Source: Roseburia faecis
Lineage (GTDB): Bacteria; Bacillota; Clostridia; Lachnospirales; Lachnospiraceae
DNA length: 64,000 nucleotides
Assembly: GCF_001406815.1 (NCBI RefSeq)
Contig: NZ_CVRR01000010.1
Span: forward strand, 1-64,000
Reading direction: 5' to 3'
Under the pieces are notes generated by a model. It searched no databases and was not told where the DNA came from. It saw only the letters and a program-made list of their open reading frames with translations. The position numbers were made by a program, and so were the translations under genes. This document shows, in pieces, positions 47,958-56,075 of this stretch (within the stretch, counting starts at the first letter, position 1; each line of letters opens with the position of its first letter).

Positions 47958-48722
47958 TTAACATTCTGTTTCGAAATTTCTCGGACTGATTTCATAGGTC
48001 ATCTCTTTGCCACTGACCGGATGAACAAAATCGATATGATAACTGCACAGTGCCGGGGTTCCTCTTTCAGCCTTTCCATATTTGTGATCTCCGCAGATCG
48101 GAGTTCCAAGATGTGCAAGCTGTACACGGATCTGATGATGGCGGCCGGTATGTAAAGTAATATCCAGCAATGCAGATCCTTCTCCCTGCCTGATCACCTG
48201 ATAATCAAGTACCGCTTCCTGTATCTTATTTTGTGACGTTGCTGTATGCCGTGGTTTCTGCAATTGCAACCGCTTCCCGTCTGCCGGATGCCTGATGTCT
48301 TCCCGTTCGTTCTCCCTCTGCTTCTGTTCTATTACACAGGATTTATTTTCTTTCGGTTCAAATTGTATCCAGTCCTGCAGTGTTCCTGTCTTTTCATGCC
48401 CCGTAGCCTGTTCAAAAGTTTTTCCTTCCGGCAGCCGGACTTTTGCATAATATTTTTTTCCAAAGGAATGGTCTTTTACCTGTGCCGACAATTTTGCTGC
48501 CGCCTGTTTTGTTTTTGCAAACACCATCACGCCTTCCACTGGCTGGTCCAGCCGATGGACTACACCGATAAACGGCTGTCCGGTTCCTTCCTGCGCTACG
48601 TGATTTAAAAGTATGCTCACCATGTCTTTCTGCCCCAGTTTTTTGGTCTGCGTTGCAATGCCTGCCGGTTTGTAGCAGATGATCAGCTGTGCATCTTCAT
48701 ATAAAATTTCTGGTTGTATCAT
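47958..48722 (-). CDS. RluA/RluD-family pseudouridine synthase
   Basis: 254 residues. It has the RluA catalytic motif VVHRLDQPVEGVMVFAKT with the aspartate of HRLD (about residue 58), TLHTGRHHQIRVQLAHLGTP and ICGDHKYGK. Around residues 120-165 there is an insertion rich in Lys/Gln/Arg (VIEQKQRENEREDIRHPADG) that is longer than usual and may interact with RNA. No S4 domain. Substrate (rRNA or tRNA position) unknown. Confidence 0.9.
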   Translation of the reverse strand: MIQPEILYEDAQLIICYKPAGIATQTKKLGQKDMVSILLNHVAQEGTGQPFIGVVHRLDQPVEGVMVFAKTKQAAAKLSAQVKDHSFGKKYYAKVRLPEGKTFEQATGHEKTGTLQDWIQFEPKENKSCVIEQKQRENEREDIRHPADGKRLQLQKPRHTATSQNKIQEAVLDYQVIRQGEGSALLDITLHTGRHHQIRVQLAHLGTPICGDHKYGKAERGTPALCSYHIDFVHPVSGKEMTYEISPRNFETEC

Positions 48723-48753
48723 GATTTGTTTTTCCTTATGTTTTCTTTATCTT

Positions 48754-48812
48754 TATGTCCCGCCCATCTATACTGTTGGGACATATACATTTTTTCCTTG
48801 CTTCTATGTCCC
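48754..48812. repeat. TATGTCCC repeats and hairpin after pflA
   Basis: TATGTCCC at 48754-48761 faces GGGACATA at 48778-48785, and TATGTCCC recurs at 48805-48812. The first pair could form an 8-bp hairpin downstream of the pflA stop (48827). No T-run on the minus strand, so termination is uncertain. Confidence 0.5.
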
Positions 48813-48826
48813 TCCTGTTCATACAA

Positions 48827-49561
48827 TCAGGATTTATAACCGGGAATAATGATTTCCCGTGCATGTTCCACCTGCTCTTTGGTCGGCGGCTCCACATCTT
48901 CCAGTGCATAAGGAATCCCAAGTTCTTTCCATTTAAATACCCCCAGCGTGTGATATGGCAAAATTTCCACACGTTCCACGGTTTTTAACGTATCAATAAA
49001 TGCACGGAGCCTGTGTAACTGCCCATCATCATCGGTAATGCCCGGCACAAGTACGTGCCGAATCCACATCGCTTTACCGTGATCCGACAGACAGGTTGCC
49101 ATATCCAGAATATTTTTATTCGTCTGGCCTGTCAGTTGTTTATGCTCGTCCTCATCCATTTCCTTTATGTCGAGCATAAACAGATCCGTCACTTCCATCA
49201 GTTTTTCAAACTTAGAATAGAATGGTTTCTCACGGGTAAACGGGTTGCCCGCTGTATCCAGACAGGTATTGACACCTTTTTCCTTGGCAAGCGTAAACAA
49301 TTCTGTGACAAAATCAATCTGCAACAGTGCTTCTCCGCCACTTACGGTAATACCGCCCTTTTTGCCCCAGTATCTTTTATACCGCAGCGCCTGTTGCAAA
49401 ATTTCTTCTGCGCTTTTCATTTCCCCCTCAGTTTTTGCCCAGGTATCGGGATTATGGCAGTATTTGCAGCGCATATTGCAGCCCTTCAAAAAAATCAGAT
49501 AACGCACGCCCGGTCCGTCTGCGGAACCGAATGTCTCGATTGAATGTATATTTCCTAGCAT
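48827..49561 (-). CDS. pflA: Pyruvate formate-lyase activating enzyme
   Basis: Radical SAM glycyl-radical activase, 244 residues. FLKGCNMRCKYCHNPDTW carries the CxxxCxxC cluster ligands (about residues 29-36), GGITVSGGEALLQIDFV the SAM-binding GGE motif, and the C-terminal part ends with ILPYHTLGVFKWKELGI, the typical PFL-AE pattern. Installs the glycyl radical in PflB. It lies 198 nt after pflB, past a strong terminator, so it needs its own promoter; a TATAAT (49627-49632, minus strand) is available. Confidence 0.97.
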   Translation of the reverse strand: MLGNIHSIETFGSADGPGVRYLIFLKGCNMRCKYCHNPDTWAKTEGEMKSAEEILQQALRYKRYWGKKGGITVSGGEALLQIDFVTELFTLAKEKGVNTCLDTAGNPFTREKPFYSKFEKLMEVTDLFMLDIKEMDEDEHKQLTGQTNKNILDMATCLSDHGKAMWIRHVLVPGITDDDGQLHRLRAFIDTLKTVERVEILPYHTLGVFKWKELGIPYALEDVEPPTKEQVEHAREIIIPGYKS

Positions 49562-49635
49562 TGTTTTACCTCGTTTTTAACCAAACCAATAAAAGCATCG
49601 AATTATCATTTCATTAGTATGTGCAAATTATATCA

Positions 49636-49681
49636 TAAAAACAGGGCTAATACACAAATATTCATTCATGTATTAACCCTG
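49636..49681 (-). terminator. Intrinsic terminator after pflB
   Basis: Minus strand: CAGGGTTAATACA (49669-49681) and GTGTATTAGCCCTG (49642-49655) pair with one G-T, loop of 13, followed by TTTTTAT. It lies about 80 nt after the pflB stop. The gap also has a small exact hairpin GTTGC/GCAAC at 49724-49736 near the pflB end. Confidence 0.9.
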
Positions 49682-49758
49682 ATTTCTTATTCATTTCAAC
49701 GGATATGATCTACGAATTACTCCGTTGCTTCGCAACTCTCGTGACCCCTTAGATCCTA

Positions 49759-52011
49759 TTACATATGATCGTGGCAGGTACGTGCGATAACGTCCATCTG
49801 CTGCTCTTTGGTCAGATCAATGAACTTCACAGCGTAACCGGATACACGGATGGTGAAGTTTGCGTACTCTTCTTTCTCCGGATGCTCCATAGCGTCGATA
49901 AGCTTCTCCTTGCCAAACACGTTAACATTGAGGTGATGCGCACCCTGGTCAAAATATCCGTCCATAACGTTTACAAGGTTCTCAATACGCTCGCCTTCTT
50001 CATTTCCAAGTGCACCAGGGTTGATGGTCTGGGTATTGGAAATTCCGTCAAGTGCCCACTCATACGGGATCTTTGTCAGAGAGTTCAGGGAAGCAAGAAG
50101 TCCGCTCTTCTCTGCGCCGTAGCTTGGGTTAGCTCCCGGTGAAAGTGGCTCGCCAGCCTTACGTCCGTCTGGCATTGCTCCTGTAGCTTTACCATATACA
50201 ACGTTGGAAGTAATGGTAAGGATAGAAGTTGTAGGCTCAGAATCACGGTAAGTGTGATGCTTCTTTAACTTATCCATGAATGTCTGTAACAGCCATACTC
50301 CGATATCATCGGCACGGTCATCATCGTTACCGTATCTTGGGAAGTCTCCCTCGATCTCGAAGTCTTTTGCAATTCCGTTCTCGTCACGGATAACTTTAAC
50401 CTTTGCGTACTTAATTGCAGAAAGAGAATCGATTACGTGTGAAAATCCTGCAATACCGGTTGCGAACGTTCTCTTCAGATCAGTATCCATCAGAGAAAGT
50501 TCTGCTGCTTCATAGTAATATTTGTCATGCATATACTGGATCAGGTTTAAGGTATTTACATAAATATCTACTAACCAGTCCATCATCTTGTCGTACTTCT
50601 CCATAACTTCATCGTAATCAAGGTACTCAGATGTGATCGGCTTGTAATCCGGTCCGACCTGCTGGCCTGTCTTCTCATCCACACCACCGTTGATTGCGTA
50701 GAGGAGACACTTTGCAAGGTTTGCACGGGCACCGAAGAACTGCATCTCCTTACCTGTCTGTGTAGCAGATACACAGCAGCAGATGGCATAATCATCGCCC
50801 CATACCGGTTTCATAGCGTCATCGTTCTCGTACTGGATGGAACTTGTATCAATAGAGATACGTGCCGCATAATCCTTGAATGCTTCCGGAAGTCTGGAAG
50901 AATATAATACGGTAAGGTTTGGCTCCGGAGCCGGTCCCATGTTCTCTAAGGTGTGCAGGAAACGGAAGTCGGACTTTGTAACCATGGAACGTCCGTCTAC
51001 GCCTGTACCCGCAACGTCAAGTGTTGCCCAGACCGGATCACCTGAGAACAGCTGGTTGTAAGAAGGAATACGTGCGAATTTTACCATGCGAAGCTTCATG
51101 GTAAAGTGGTCAACCAATTCCTGTACTTCCTGCTCTGTGATGATGCCTTTCTTTAAGTCTCTCTCGAAGTAGATATCAAGGAAGGTGGAAACACGACCAA
51201 CGGACATTGCTGCACCGTTCTGTGTCTTGATTGCTGCAAGGTATCCGAAGTATAACCACTGTACGGCTTCCTTTGCGTTTGTTGCAGGTCTGGAAATATC
51301 GTATCCGTAGATCTCTGCAAGCTTCTTCATATCCTCTAAACACTTGATCTGCTCGGCGATCTCTTCTCTTAAACGGATCACATTGTCTGTCATCTCACCA
51401 CAGCCACAGTTTGCCTTATCTTTCTTCTTCTCCTCGATGAGGTGGTCGATACCGTATAAAGCAACACGGCGGTAATCACCAACAATACGTCCGCGTCCGT
51501 ATGTATCCGGCAGACCTGTTAAGATCTTATTGTGACGTACTTTCATCATCTCCGGTGTGTAAGCATCGAATACGGCTGTGTTGTGTGTCTTGTGATACTT
51601 GGTAAAGATCTCCTTTAATTGGTCACTTACCTGATATCCATATGTCTCACATGCCTGAACAGCCATCTTGATTCCACCGTAAGGCATGAATGCACGCTTT
51701 AACGGCTTGTCTGTCTGTAAACCTACAATTGTCTCTAAATCCTTTAAAGATTCATCAATATATCCCGGACCATAAGCTGTAATACCGGTTACAACCTCGG
51801 TCTCCATATCGAGGACTCCGCCCTTTGCGCGCTCTTGCTTCTGCAGTTTCTGCAGTGCTCCCCAAAGCTTATTGGTAGCCTCTGTAGGTTCTGCAAGGAA
51901 ATCCTCGTTACCATCATATGGTGTGTAGTTATCCTGAATGAACTGGCGGACATTAATCTCTTCTTTCCAAAGACGTCCTTCGAATCCATCCCACTCTTTC
52001 ATTTCTAACAT
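49759..52011 (-). CDS. pflB: Pyruvate formate-lyase (formate C-acetyltransferase)
   Basis: Glycyl-radical enzyme, 750 residues, converting pyruvate and CoA to acetyl-CoA and formate under anaerobic conditions. Active-site cysteines in [20 protein letters not shown] (about 415), glycyl radical site near the end in [20 protein letters not shown], and the PFL N-terminus [20 protein letters not shown]. Full length and intact. It is the main fermentative C1 source, and the ZTP riboswitch upstream fits: formate feeds 10-formyl-THF. ATG at 52011 after AAGGAGGATCACC. Confidence 0.98.
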   Translation of the reverse strand: MLEMKEWDGFEGRLWKEEINVRQFIQDNYTPYDGNEDFLAEPTEATNKLWGALQKLQKQERAKGGVLDMETEVVTGITAYGPGYIDESLKDLETIVGLQTDKPLKRAFMPYGGIKMAVQACETYGYQVSDQLKEIFTKYHKTHNTAVFDAYTPEMMKVRHNKILTGLPDTYGRGRIVGDYRRVALYGIDHLIEEKKKDKANCGCGEMTDNVIRLREEIAEQIKCLEDMKKLAEIYGYDISRPATNAKEAVQWLYFGYLAAIKTQNGAAMSVGRVSTFLDIYFERDLKKGIITEQEVQELVDHFTMKLRMVKFARIPSYNQLFSGDPVWATLDVAGTGVDGRSMVTKSDFRFLHTLENMGPAPEPNLTVLYSSRLPEAFKDYAARISIDTSSIQYENDDAMKPVWGDDYAICCCVSATQTGKEMQFFGARANLAKCLLYAINGGVDEKTGQQVGPDYKPITSEYLDYDEVMEKYDKMMDWLVDIYVNTLNLIQYMHDKYYYEAAELSLMDTDLKRTFATGIAGFSHVIDSLSAIKYAKVKVIRDENGIAKDFEIEGDFPRYGNDDDRADDIGVWLLQTFMDKLKKHHTYRDSEPTTSILTITSNVVYGKATGAMPDGRKAGEPLSPGANPSYGAEKSGLLASLNSLTKIPYEWALDGISNTQTINPGALGNEEGERIENLVNVMDGYFDQGAHHLNVNVFGKEKLIDAMEHPEKEEYANFTIRVSGYAVKFIDLTKEQQMDVIARTCHDHM

Positions 52012-52033
52012 GGTGATCCTCCTTCTCTTATTG

Positions 52034-52086
52034 GTTAGTATTCTCTAATCATTGATAGATTACACTAACGTTCATCATTTTGTCAA
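52034..52086 (-). promoter_or_regulatory. Proximal pflB promoter overlapping a 36-bp dyad
   Basis: Minus strand TTGACA (52081-52086), spacer 18, TAATCT (52057-52062). Across the -10 and start lies a dyad from 52034 to 52069 with arms matching GTTAGTNTNNTCTA and its reverse complement (GTTAGT 52034-52039, ACTAAC 52064-52069). This looks like an operator. It does not match the Rex consensus TTGTTAANNNNTTAACAA. The binding protein is unknown. Confidence 0.6.
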
Positions 52087-52151
52087 TACCCACGCATGTC
52101 TTTATTTTCATACAATATATTTACCAAAAACCGGAAAATATAAATGAACGC

Positions 52152-52190
52152 AAAAAACCGCCTGGGTTTTTTATCTTTTGCCCAGACGGT
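52152..52190 (-). terminator. Expression-platform terminator of the ZTP riboswitch
   Basis: Minus strand ACCGTCTGGG (52181-52190) and CCCAGGCGGT (52157-52166) pair with one mismatch (C/A position), loop of 14, then TTTTTT (52152-52157). Its 5' arm is the aptamer's own 3' conserved segment, so ligand binding would block the terminator and allow pflB expression. Confidence 0.9.
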
Positions 52191-52250
52191 ACGGCTCATG
52201 CCTTTGTTATACTTCACGTGGTGCTCCACATTATCCGTCAGTCATATAAC
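52179..52250 (-). ncRNA. ZTP/ZMP riboswitch (pfl motif) upstream of pflB
   Basis: Minus strand, 72 nt. P1: GTTATA (52245-52250) with TATAAC (52206-52211). The internal loop reads TGACTGACGGATAAT, matching the conserved GACUGRCG. P2: GTGG-AGCA-CCAC (52218-52229), followed by GTGAAG. P3: GGC-ATGA-GCC (52193-52202), then the hallmark 3' segment CCGTCTGGGCA (52179-52189; consensus CCGCCUGGGCA), which forms the P4 pseudoknot part. All elements occur in the right order and spacing. ZTP riboswitches sense 10-formyl-THF shortage and turn on folate, purine and pfl genes; the terminator placement predicts an ON switch for pflB. Confidence 0.92.
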
Positions 52251-52256
52251 AAGGTC

Positions 52257-52285
52257 ATTATAAGTCATATGATATTTTTTATCAA
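52257..52285 (-). promoter_or_regulatory. Promoter of the riboswitch transcript
   Basis: Minus strand TTGATA (52280-52285) and TATAAT (52257-52262), spacer 17 bp; the start would be at about 52250, the first base of the aptamer's P1. Confidence 0.85.
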
Positions 52286-52315
52286 GTAGTACTTTTGTCC
52301 CATTTTATGAAATAA

Positions 52316-52756
52316 CTACCATTCTTTCATACTGTTATAGTATCCGGTAATCGCACGGCTGTTTTTCCGCACCGCCTTTGCCTGTCTGTGAATTGTGGCA
52401 AACTTTTCACGCATCAGTTCTTTGTTGCGGGCTTCCTGCGCCTGAATCTTGACACTTTTGTCCGTTACCCGGCGAATGCACTGCTGCATGTCACGAATTT
52501 CCTTTGCATAATCTTCACGGTTCTGATCCAGTTCTTCTGCCACCTGTGCATAGAGCTTCTCAAAACCACTGTCCAGCTGGTTCAGCTGATCAATACACGC
52601 ACTTTTTGCCTCCACGGTTTCATCAAACACATCAAACGGGCATTCCGGATCCGTCAGGGTATCTTTCTGCCGGTCATCCAGGCGGATAATTTCATCCAGA
52701 ACCTGTTCCTTTTTTTTCAGGCTCTGCAGCATAATTGCAATATATGTATCTGGCAT
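52316..52756 (-). CDS. FliT-like flagellar chaperone (helical protein after fliS)
   Basis: 146-residue all-helical protein, mostly charged, encoded directly after fliS where fliT is normally found. In Firmicutes such proteins have little sequence conservation; helices LQSLKKKEQVLDEIIRLDDR and KSACIDQLNQLDSGFEKLYA are consistent with the FliT/FlgN chaperone fold. The longer frame (52840) overlaps fliS; ATG at 52756 is chosen because AGGAG lies six bases upstream. Likely chaperone of the FliD cap (inference). Confidence 0.65.
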   Translation of the reverse strand: MPDTYIAIMLQSLKKKEQVLDEIIRLDDRQKDTLTDPECPFDVFDETVEAKSACIDQLNQLDSGFEKLYAQVAEELDQNREDYAKEIRDMQQCIRRVTDKSVKIQAQEARNKELMREKFATIHRQAKAVRKNSRAITGYYNSMKEW

Positions 52757-52773
52757 ACTGTCTCCTGCCGGCA

Positions 52774-53181
52774 TTACGCTACCGGTTCCTTTGTCTTGAT
52801 ATTGTTTCCGTTTGCGGTCTTTGCCATAACTTCTTTCCATGTATCCCGCATGGTACGGAGATGACCAAGCACTTCCTCTAAGATATCCTTGTCCTTTTTC
52901 ATGTTGGCCTCTAACAATCTCTGTAACAGATAGGTATAGACCGCATCAAAATCTTTGGCAACTGCATATTTGTGGTCGAGAGTTATCTGAAACTCCCGAA
53001 TGATATTCTCTGCCTTTCGGATATTGTTATGCGCCTTTTCAATATCGCCCTTTTCAATCGCTACAATCGCAATGTTTGTAAATTTAATAGCTCCCTCATA
53101 GAGTAACAGCGTCAGTTCTGCCGGTGTTGCCGTCTGGATCTTACTGTTGTTATACGCTGCATATGGATTTTTCTGAATCAT
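52774..53181 (-). CDS. fliS: Flagellar export chaperone FliS
   Basis: Flagellin chaperone, 135 residues. MIQKNPYAAYNNSKIQTATP is the exact FliS N-terminus (YAAYxxxxIxTAxP); then ELTLLLYEGAIKFTNIAIVA and YTYLLQRLLEANMKKDKDIL, the standard four-helix pattern. It starts 64 nt after fliD. Confidence 0.96.
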   Translation of the reverse strand: MIQKNPYAAYNNSKIQTATPAELTLLLYEGAIKFTNIAIVAIEKGDIEKAHNNIRKAENIIREFQITLDHKYAVAKDFDAVYTYLLQRLLEANMKKDKDILEEVLGHLRTMRDTWKEVMAKTANGNNIKTKEPVA

Positions 53182-53245
53182 CCTGATTCCCCCTATTATT
53201 TCCTGTATATTTTATTTTGCAAAAGATTGCCCTGCATGATACTGA

Positions 53246-54799
53246 TTAACTGCTGAACATACCTGAAAGAGAACTTGTCTGGCTGTTTAACTTGGAAAGC
53301 GCAGTCTCCATCTTGGAAAATTTCTTGTAATAATAATCTTCCTTGTCGGAAATCTTTGTCTCCCACTCTGCAATGGTCTTCGTATAGCTTGTATACTGGG
53401 AAGTCATCTCCTTATCATTGTAAATGCTGTATCTGCTTCGCAGGGAATTACTCTGCATCTGCTTGTCGATTGCCGTATACAGATTGGTCGACAACTGCTT
53501 CATGAAATCAATCACGGTATCCGGATCACTGCTTAATGCAGCCATCAGCTTATCTTTATTTCCTGATGTATTTTCATCATCCTCATCACCGTCAATATGA
53601 TAAGCATTCTGCTCATTCTCTGCCGCATTCATATAACCAAGTGTACTGATTCCAAAACTGGAAAGCGAAAAATTCTTTCCATTGATGGAAATTGCCTTGG
53701 TCATGGAAGTCGTCATGGCATTCATAATCGTGCTCAGATTGGAATCACGGCGAAGCAGGGAGTCCTTGATCTTTGTCTCCCACTTTTCTACTTCCGAATC
53801 AGACATCTGCGACTTCTCATCATCTGTCAATGGCTCGTAATTCTTTGCAGAATCTGCGTTATACAGTTTCGTCATCTTGTTGATGATGTTGTTGTAACTG
53901 GTCAGGAAGTCTTTAATCTTGTCATAAATTCCCTGTGTATCGGTCGTTGTGGAAATAGAAACTGCCTTGCTGTCATCTAAGGCATCGACATCGACCTTTT
54001 CAAGATCATCGACTTTGTCTGTCACTCCATTGACGGAAATGGATAATCCATTGATAGAAAAATTATTCGTTGTACTGGTATATTTTACGCCATTTAAAAC
54101 AATAACCGCATCGCTTCCGTCAATCTTCTTTGCCGTCTTGCCCAGACCCAGTGCGTTTAATAATGTTGTAGAATTTGTATCGCTGCTGTCCGCAGTAATA
54201 TTAAAATCCGTTGCATATCCTGAATCTGAAGAACTCAGATAAAAGCGTCTGTTTCCGGCATCAAAATTTGCATTCAGTCCCGCATCCTTCAGCTGGTTTA
54301 CAACGTCACTGATTGTGCTGTCTTTTCCTACTTTGATCTGTTTTGTGGTTCCGGATGCAGAATTATTTGCCGGTCCCACATTAAAGGTAATTTCATCTGC
54401 TGTAACACCCAGATCCGAAAGCTTTGTAGACGTAGTAACTTTCTCGTTGGCTGCTGTCTTAATCTCAGCCCCCGTCAGATAACCGGACTGTGCAGTAGAA
54501 AGCACATGCAGTTTCTGTGTTCCGACAGTCGCATTTCCGCTCGCACTGACGGTTGCCTTCGTGCTGTCGGACGATGTTGTCTTTTTGGTATTGTATCCGC
54601 TGTCAAACCGCAGATTACCAACACTCTTATAAAAACTGTTTACTTCTTTATTCAGACTTTTCCAGATCTCCTGCTTCCAGCCAAGTTTTGTCTGCTCTTT
54701 TTCGTATTTTTCCTTTTTGGTACTGTATGCAGAAACGAGTTCTTTTACGATAGAATCGGTATCCAGTCCGGACACCATACCTGTCATTCTGATTGGCAT
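53246..54799 (-). CDS. fliD: Flagellar hook-associated protein 2 (filament cap)
   Basis: Filament cap, 517 residues. MPIRMTGMVSGLDTDSIVKE is the diagnostic FliD N-terminus, followed by KEQTKLGWKQEIWKSLNKEV. The C-terminal coiled coil (ETKISDKEDYYYKKFSKMET, then ALSKLNSQTSSLSGMFSS) forms the leg domain contacting FliT/flagellin. Middle region is Ser/Thr/Asp-rich, surface-exposed and variable. Confidence 0.96.
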   Translation of the reverse strand: MPIRMTGMVSGLDTDSIVKELVSAYSTKKEKYEKEQTKLGWKQEIWKSLNKEVNSFYKSVGNLRFDSGYNTKKTTSSDSTKATVSASGNATVGTQKLHVLSTAQSGYLTGAEIKTAANEKVTTSTKLSDLGVTADEITFNVGPANNSASGTTKQIKVGKDSTISDVVNQLKDAGLNANFDAGNRRFYLSSSDSGYATDFNITADSSDTNSTTLLNALGLGKTAKKIDGSDAVIVLNGVKYTSTTNNFSINGLSISVNGVTDKVDDLEKVDVDALDDSKAVSISTTTDTQGIYDKIKDFLTSYNNIINKMTKLYNADSAKNYEPLTDDEKSQMSDSEVEKWETKIKDSLLRRDSNLSTIMNAMTTSMTKAISINGKNFSLSSFGISTLGYMNAAENEQNAYHIDGDEDDENTSGNKDKLMAALSSDPDTVIDFMKQLSTNLYTAIDKQMQSNSLRSRYSIYNDKEMTSQYTSYTKTIAEWETKISDKEDYYYKKFSKMETALSKLNSQTSSLSGMFSS

Positions 54800-54817
54800 A
54801 ATTTTCCCTCCCCTTTT

Positions 54818-55231
54818 TTATCTTTTTTCATCCACCATAAGGCCTGCAAGTTCCCACACTTTTGCAATCATATCCAGTGTTTTCTCCGGTGGGATCTCTT
54901 TGAGTACTTTTTTGGTATCTTTATCAATAATTTTTATGGTCACACGATTGGTTGCCTCATGAATGCCGAATATTGCTTCCGAGTTGACCGCCTTTTTATT
55001 CACTTCATCCACGGCTTTTTTGATCTGCGCATTTGTATTCCGCTGATCTGCTCCCTGGGAAGTGTTTACGTTCTCCTCACCAGCCTGCTTTATATTCTCC
55101 GATACGATGCCCTTTTCAGGTGCATCGGTCTCTGCAGCTTTTACCGCAGAATCTGTTTTGGGCTGGCTTTCTGCAGATGACACGCTTCCCTGATACGTCA
55201 TTCCTGCACCTTTAATAGCCTCCATTGCCAT
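54818..55231 (-). CDS. flaG: FlaG-family protein
   Basis: 137 residues: a variable, charged N-terminal half (SSAESQPKTDSAVKAAETDA) and the conserved FlaG domain at the end: VTIKIIDKDTKKVLKEIPPE then KTLDMIAKVWELAGLMVD. FlaG affects filament length in other bacteria. A sigma-28 type promoter precedes it, so it and fliD-fliS can be expressed separately from the upstream genes. Confidence 0.92.
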   Translation of the reverse strand: MAMEAIKGAGMTYQGSVSSAESQPKTDSAVKAAETDAPEKGIVSENIKQAGEENVNTSQGADQRNTNAQIKKAVDEVNKKAVNSEAIFGIHEATNRVTIKIIDKDTKKVLKEIPPEKTLDMIAKVWELAGLMVDEKR

Positions 55232-55312
55232 GATGATTACCTCCTGTCTCCATCATCCGCCGCCGGTTATGCCGGCTGCATAGCCAATCTATTACTGTCA
55301 TTCTATAAATAA

Positions 55313-55339
55313 TTATCGGAGCGTGTCAGTAAAAACTTA
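55313..55339 (-). promoter_or_regulatory. Sigma-28 type promoter of flaG, inside the csrA 3' hairpin
   Basis: Minus strand TAAG (55336-55339), 15-bp spacer, TCCGATAA (55313-55320); consensus TAAA-N15-GCCGATAA, 10 of 12 matched. It lies within a hairpin (ATCGGAG and GTGT at 55315-55326 against ACAC and CTCCGAT at 55340-55351) that follows csrA by about 12 nt and may act as its terminator, although its U-run is weak. Confidence 0.75.
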
Positions 55340-55363
55340 ACACCCTCCGATTGTTTTTCCGAT

Positions 55364-55582
55364 TTATCCAAGAATTCCTTTTAATGCTTCGATACCATCA
55401 AGGCTGATTGCCTCCTGGTTTTCTTTCTGAATCTGAAGATACACTTCCTTACGGTATACCGGAACATCTTTCGGTGCCGTAATTCCAAGTTTGATCTGGT
55501 CTCCCCGGATTTCAAGTACGGTGATCTCGATATTGTTGTTGATTACAAGGGCCTCCCCCTTTTTTCTTGTCAATGCCAGCAT
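55364..55582 (-). CDS. csrA: Carbon storage regulator CsrA
   Basis: RNA-binding translational regulator, 72 residues: MLALTRKKGEALVINNNIEI with the RNA-contacting residues L4 and R6, IKLGITAPKDVPVYRKEVYL with R43/R44 region, then a C-terminal helix. In the FliW/CsrA pathway it represses flagellin translation until FliW is freed. Starts 3 nt after fliW. Confidence 0.97.
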   Translation of the reverse strand: MLALTRKKGEALVINNNIEITVLEIRGDQIKLGITAPKDVPVYRKEVYLQIQKENQEAISLDGIEALKGILG

Positions 55583-55585
55583 ATC

Positions 55586-56050
55586 TTATTCACCCGCCTT
55601 TTCTTTCTTTGCCTTAAGCACATCATATACTTTGTATTTTACCGGATAATCATCCTCCACAATCATCTGTACCCCTTTGCGGTTGTCCATATTGATCACA
55701 ACCGGTGCTTTCAGGTTTACGGAAAAATCTTCTATATTTTTCGGAACCGTTACCGTCACAAGAATATATGTGTTTTCCGGTGTCAGCTTTCCGAGTGGTG
55801 CAATCATTTCCTCACTTACATTCGGGTTGTAATCTTCCTTGACGATATGCGGCATCATAACCGGAAATGCAATGTCTGGATCATCCATCGACTGCAGCCA
55901 CATAATGGAATTGTATTTTTTTTCTTTCTCTTCATCATAAATCAGTGCAAAATGATTGAGATCCGGAAAACCGATCATACCTTTCTCTAACGTGATGATT
56001 TTATCATCTTCTATTTCAATTTGTCCAAAAATACGTGAATCAGCCTTCAT
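55586..56050 (-). CDS. fliW: Flagellar assembly factor FliW
   Basis: 154-residue antagonist of CsrA that also binds flagellin. FGQIEIEDDKIITLEKGMIG, then FALIYDEEKEKKYNSIMWLQ and SMDDPDIAFPVM are typical, and the C-terminal end has VVINMDNRKGVQMIVEDDYP. Its place directly before csrA and after flgL is the conserved order in Firmicutes. Confidence 0.96.
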   Translation of the reverse strand: MKADSRIFGQIEIEDDKIITLEKGMIGFPDLNHFALIYDEEKEKKYNSIMWLQSMDDPDIAFPVMMPHIVKEDYNPNVSEEMIAPLGKLTPENTYILVTVTVPKNIEDFSVNLKAPVVINMDNRKGVQMIVEDDYPVKYKVYDVLKAKKEKAGE

Positions 56051-56075
56051 GGTCTTTCTCCTTCGCTCCGCGTTT

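Noticed and set aside
48736-48972. 78-codon minus-strand frame at the end of pflA
   Set aside because: Other frame of pflA plus noncoding sequence, Trp/Arg/Lys-rich without pattern.
52034-52069. Rex (redox) operator at pflB
   Set aside because: The dyad arms (GTTAGTNTNNTCTA) do not fit TTGTTAANNNNTTAACAA.
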